DNA of 64,000 nt from Labrenzia sp. THAF82 (GTDB lineage: Bacteria; Pseudomonadota; Alphaproteobacteria; Rhizobiales; Stappiaceae): NCBI RefSeq assembly GCF_009363435.1, contig NZ_CP045354.1, forward strand, positions 5,298,501-5,362,500, given 5' to 3'. The notes under the pieces are model-generated. The model saw only the letters and a program-made list of their open reading frames with translations. It had not been told where the DNA came from and did no database searches. Position numbers and translations under genes: made by a program. Below, in pieces: positions 61,253 to 64,000 of the stretch (the stretch's first letter is position 1; each line of letters starts with the position of its first letter).

Positions 61253-61313
61253 CAGCATTTCGCTTTTTCCGCTTTTAACCTAACGTGATGTCAATCGCGT
61301 TGGGGGAAGGCAA

Positions 61314-62843
61314 ATGAATGGAAAAGCGAAACGAATTCTTGCAGCTGTTTCTATCCCCTCTTTCCTGATCGGGACCGACTTTACCGGTGCTATGCTGCTT
61401 GTGACGCCAATCGAGCAGGAATACTCGGTCGACATCACCACCACTCAATGGGTGCTCAACGCCTACGCACTCACGCTTTCAATGGGTTTGGTGGCAGGCG
61501 GCAGGCTGGGTGACATGCTCGGTCATCGCAGATTTGTGCTTATCGGACTCGCCATTTTCCTGTTTGCTTCGCTTGCCTGCATCCTGGCACCCAACGTGAC
61601 GGCCCTAATCGTCGCCAGAGCCCTACAAGGAATAGGGTCGGCGCTCGTCTGGCCCTGCATTCTTGCGCTAGCGGCAACGTCAGTCGAAGAAGACGAACGG
61701 GCTCAGGCGATGGGAATCCTGATGGGCACGGTTGCCGGCGGCAACGTTCCAGCGCCCTTCATCGCAGGCACGTTGGCCGAATTTGGCGATTGGCGCGGTT
61801 TCTTCGTTTTCAATTTGGTTTTTGCGCTGATCGCCATGGTCTTGATTGCGCGTTTCATTGAAAGGGAAAAGGAACACAATACCGACGAGGCGGTGGACCT
61901 TGCAGGAATGGCTGTCCTTGCGGGCGGCGTTTTCTGTCTGCTTTTCGGGTTGGACGTTGGTGCAGATAACGGTTGGACCGACTGGGTCACGCTTTCGCTG
62001 TTTGCAATCGCCTGTGCCCTATTCGTTCTGTTTCCCTTGATCGAGAAGGCTGTGCGGGATCCGATGATCCCGGTGTCCATGATGCGCAATCACCAATTTG
62101 TCCGCACACTTGCCTTGAACGGCCTGCCTGCCATCGTCCTTTTTCTTTGCCTGCTTTATCTGCCTCAATACATGCAAAAGGTTCTCGGCTGGTCAATCTT
62201 CTGGAGCGCGATGGGCATGTTGCCCCTGGCTGTCGTCGTCGCGTCAATGAACCTTGCCGTCGGGAACTACTACAATTCCGTTGGACCCCGGAAACTGATG
62301 TCGCTCGGCCACGCCTTCCTGATGGCAGGCTGCGTCGGAATGCTCTTCCTGCAAACCGCCTGGGGCTACCTGGCCCTGGTCCCAATCATGGTCCTGGTCG
62401 GATTGGGGGGCGGACTGGTCTTCGGTCCAGCTGGAACGGCAGCCGTCAATGCGGTTGGGGCAAAGGGAGCTGGCCTGGCCGGCGGACTGTCCTTCATGTT
62501 CCATTTGGGGTTGGGCGCTATCGGTATCGCATTTGCAACGTCGATGATGTTCCTCTCCGCAACCAGAGTGGTTGAAAATGCCCTGGCTGCCGCAACGATA
62601 AAGCTTGGATCTCAGGACATACACACGCTGGCGGCAGGAACGCTGAAGGATCCAGCGGTCGCTGCGATCATCGATAAATTAAACAGTAAAGATGCAGTGA
62701 CCGTCACTGCCGCTGTTCGCGACAGTTTTGCCGAAGGGCTGCACACAGCCTTCTGGTTCGGCCTCGTGGTCGCCGCGGTTGGTGTAGTCGTTTCACTCAG
62801 CGTGGATGAAAAAAAGCTGAAGACCGAACCGGAGCAGACCTGA
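61314..62843 (+). CDS. DHA2-type MFS exporter (14 TM)
   Basis: The 509-residue protein has about 14 membrane helices. Motifs are LLVTPIEQEYSVDITTTQWVLNAYALTLSMGLVAGGRLGDMLGHR (the DHA2 loop 2-3 motif with GDMLGHRR) and ALQGIGSALVWPCILALAATS. WVLNAY and GRLGDMLG fit the EmrB/QacA group that exports drugs or metabolites by proton antiport. GGGGGAAGG precedes the ATG. It is a single gene that ends 33 bases from a convergent gene; a GC-rich inverted repeat lies between. The exported compound is unknown. Confidence 0.93.
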   Translation: MNGKAKRILAAVSIPSFLIGTDFTGAMLLVTPIEQEYSVDITTTQWVLNAYALTLSMGLVAGGRLGDMLGHRRFVLIGLAIFLFASLACILAPNVTALIVARALQGIGSALVWPCILALAATSVEEDERAQAMGILMGTVAGGNVPAPFIAGTLAEFGDWRGFFVFNLVFALIAMVLIARFIEREKEHNTDEAVDLAGMAVLAGGVFCLLFGLDVGADNGWTDWVTLSLFAIACALFVLFPLIEKAVRDPMIPVSMMRNHQFVRTLALNGLPAIVLFLCLLYLPQYMQKVLGWSIFWSAMGMLPLAVVVASMNLAVGNYYNSVGPRKLMSLGHAFLMAGCVGMLFLQTAWGYLALVPIMVLVGLGGGLVFGPAGTAAVNAVGAKGAGLAGGLSFMFHLGLGAIGIAFATSMMFLSATRVVENALAAATIKLGSQDIHTLAAGTLKDPAVAAIIDKLNSKDAVTVTAAVRDSFAEGLHTAFWFGLVVAAVGVVVSLSVDEKKLKTEPEQT

Positions 62844-62875
62844 CGCACTGCGCGGCCTTTAAAGGCTTGCGCTGA

Positions 62876-64000
62876 CTAGTGTTTGTCCAAGGCAGCTGTT
62901 CGAATCTGGCTGAGGCTGGCTGCAGGAGTGATCGCTTCCGGATCCAGTTTGAGGTGCAAGATTGCCGGTTTGCCAGAGGCTCGTGCGCGCTCAAAGGCCG
63001 GACCGAATTCTGCCGTGGTTTTTACCGTCTCACCAAAAGCGCCGTAGCTTCTGGCCAAGACAGCAAAATCCGGATTGACCAGGTTTGTCGCCGAAGGGCG
63101 GCCAGGATAGGTGCGTTCCTGGTGCATGCGAATAGTGCCATACATGCCGTTATCGATGACGAGCACAATGATGTTGGCGCTCTCCTGACAGGCCGTGCCA
63201 AACTCCTGCATGGTCATCTGCAGACATCCGTCGCCCGCAAAACAGACCACTTCCCGCTCAGGATAGGCAAGCTTCGAGGCAACCGCCGCCGGAAGGCCGT
63301 ATCCCATGGAACCGGAAGTTGGAGCAGCCTGTGTTCCAAACCGACGAAAACGGTGGAAGCGGTGTAGCCAGGTTGCATAGTTGCCGGCACCGTTGGTGCA
63401 AATGGTGTCTTCAGCAAGATTTGCTTCCAACCAGTCCATGACCCCGGCCATCTGAAGTTCACCCGGCGTTTTCGGTCGTGCCCCTGACCAATCGAGATAG
63501 TCCTGATGCGCGGTTTCGCTCTGGCCGGAATTTCTCAACTCATTGGGAGGCTGCACTGCCTCCAGCGCCTTGGCAAAGGCGGTTGGGCTTGCGTGGATTG
63601 CAAGCGAAGGAACGTAAACTCGCCCTAGCTCTTCGGCATCGGGATGTATGTGGACCAGCTGTTGCGCCGGAGACGGGATATCAAGCAACGAATAGGATTG
63701 GCTCGGCATTTCGGAAAGCCGGCCGCCGACAAGCAGTATGAGATCGGAGCCCTTGATGCGCGCCAACAGTTTCGGATTGATACCGATCCCGACGTCCCCC
63801 GCGTAATTGTCGTGAAGATTGTCGAACAACATCTGTCGGCGGAAGGAACAGGCGACCGGAAGAGCAAAGCGCTCTGCAAAGCGCGTAAAGGCAGCGACGG
63901 CGTCTTCTGACCAGCGACTGCCGCCAAGAATGGCAATCGGCCGCTCGGCTGCCCAAAGACGTTTTTGAAGATCTGCCATCTGCGTGAGACCCGGGTATGT
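62876..64000 (-). CDS. Thiamine-diphosphate enzyme, acetolactate synthase-like (partial)
   Basis: This is the C-terminal two thirds of a ThDP enzyme; the frame runs off the window to the right and the start is not seen. The middle FAD/ADP-like domain has RPIAILGGSRWSEDAVAAF and GSDLILLVGGRLSEMPS. The ThDP-binding domain has CTNGAGNYATWLHRF, FAGDGCLQMTMQEFGTACQ, the metal-binding DNGMYGTIRMHQERTYPGRPSATNLVNPDFA (DN in place of the common NN), and ends in ILHLKLDPEAI. The closest kinds are acetolactate synthase-like and benzoylformate- or sulfopyruvate-type decarboxylases. No small regulatory subunit gene is present, which suggests a catabolic role. Its product cannot be fixed without the missing N-terminus. 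Confidence 0.85.
   Translation of the reverse strand, partial: TYPGLTQMADLQKRLWAAERPIAILGGSRWSEDAVAAFTRFAERFALPVACSFRRQMLFDNLHDNYAGDVGIGINPKLLARIKGSDLILLVGGRLSEMPSQSYSLLDIPSPAQQLVHIHPDAEELGRVYVPSLAIHASPTAFAKALEAVQPPNELRNSGQSETAHQDYLDWSGARPKTPGELQMAGVMDWLEANLAEDTICTNGAGNYATWLHRFHRFRRFGTQAAPTSGSMGYGLPAAVASKLAYPEREVVCFAGDGCLQMTMQEFGTACQESANIIVLVIDNGMYGTIRMHQERTYPGRPSATNLVNPDFAVLARSYGAFGETVKTTAEFGPAFERARASGKPAILHLKLDPEAITPAASLSQIRTAALDKH

Noticed and set aside
62890-62910. A TTCGAATC string resembling a tRNA T-loop
   Set aside because: It lies inside the coding part of the ThDP enzyme and no acceptor, D or anticodon arm can be folded around it.
1-64000. Mobile element, prophage, CRISPR or toxin-antitoxin locus
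   Set aside because: No transposase, integrase, phage structural gene, repeat-spacer array or tRNA-linked direct repeat was seen anywhere in the window.

Overview
The window looks like ordinary chromosome of a free-living, probably marine alphaproteobacterium of the Hyphomicrobiales. A Stappiaceae-type genome (Roseibium/Labrenzia) is my best guess, but it rests on gene content only: two TRAP transport systems, hisS-hisZ-hisG with a long HisG, a DUF3422 protein, a CheZ-family protein, plant-type GshA and DUF1127/DUF805/DUF2927/DUF4870 proteins. I see no tRNA or rRNA gene, insertion sequence, prophage, integrase or CRISPR array. The window is cut at both ends inside genes: a TRAP permease on the left and a thiamine-diphosphate enzyme on the right.

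Layout, left to right. 0-2 kb: a TAXI-type TRAP transporter (fused permease, then binding protein). 2-7.5 kb: an ECF42-type sigma factor with its DGPF-motif partner and an SRPBCC protein, a VOC protein, an HTTM-DCC membrane fusion protein and a glutathione transferase. 7.7-11.5 kb: SlyX, a MacB-like export system (adaptor, permease, ATPase) and a small unknown protein. 11.5-14.1 kb: a YciA thioesterase, then a compact locus of a group III truncated haemoglobin with two tiny membrane proteins, divergent from an NsrR-like Rrf2 regulator and followed by a Crp/Fnr regulator. 14.2-17.8 kb: envelope glycosylation genes (GT2-GtrA, GT39, and a ChbG/HpnK-like protein that has lost its metal ligands). 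18.2-21.8 kb: hisS-hisZ-hisG. 21.8-26.9 kb: tag, cheZ, DUF2927, an L,D-transpeptidase and a ClC chloride transporter.

26.9-32.3 kb: glycolate oxidase glcD-glcE-glcF, in which glcF is separated from glcDE by two unrelated genes. A LysR regulator, a cytochrome c and a DUF3422 protein follow. 35.5-37.5 kb: a GntR/FadR regulator with an FMN L-lactate dehydrogenase. 37.5-43 kb: an AraC regulator, a threonine dehydratase-like enzyme, an EamA exporter, two closely similar tandem LysR regulators and a DUF1127 protein. 43-50.7 kb: a DUF937-like protein, gshA, an adenylate cyclase with rsmE, xseA and a DUF805 protein. 50.8-57.4 kb: a complete dctPQM transporter with dctBD, a clear sigma-54 promoter and upstream palindromes. 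57.5-64 kb: a tandem universal stress protein, an acyl-CoA-synthetase-like/GNAT acetyltransferase, a 14-TM MFS exporter and the partial ThDP enzyme.

Functionally the window combines uptake and oxidation of small organic acids (TRAP systems, glycolate, lactate) with stress and nitric-oxide or redox functions (haemoglobin/NsrR, GST, GshA, universal stress protein) and housekeeping genes. I found no strong case for a wholly new large system. The best leads are the haemoglobin operon with its 33- and 73-residue membrane proteins, the degenerate deacetylase-like protein in the glycosylation cluster, and the HTTM-DCC fusion.
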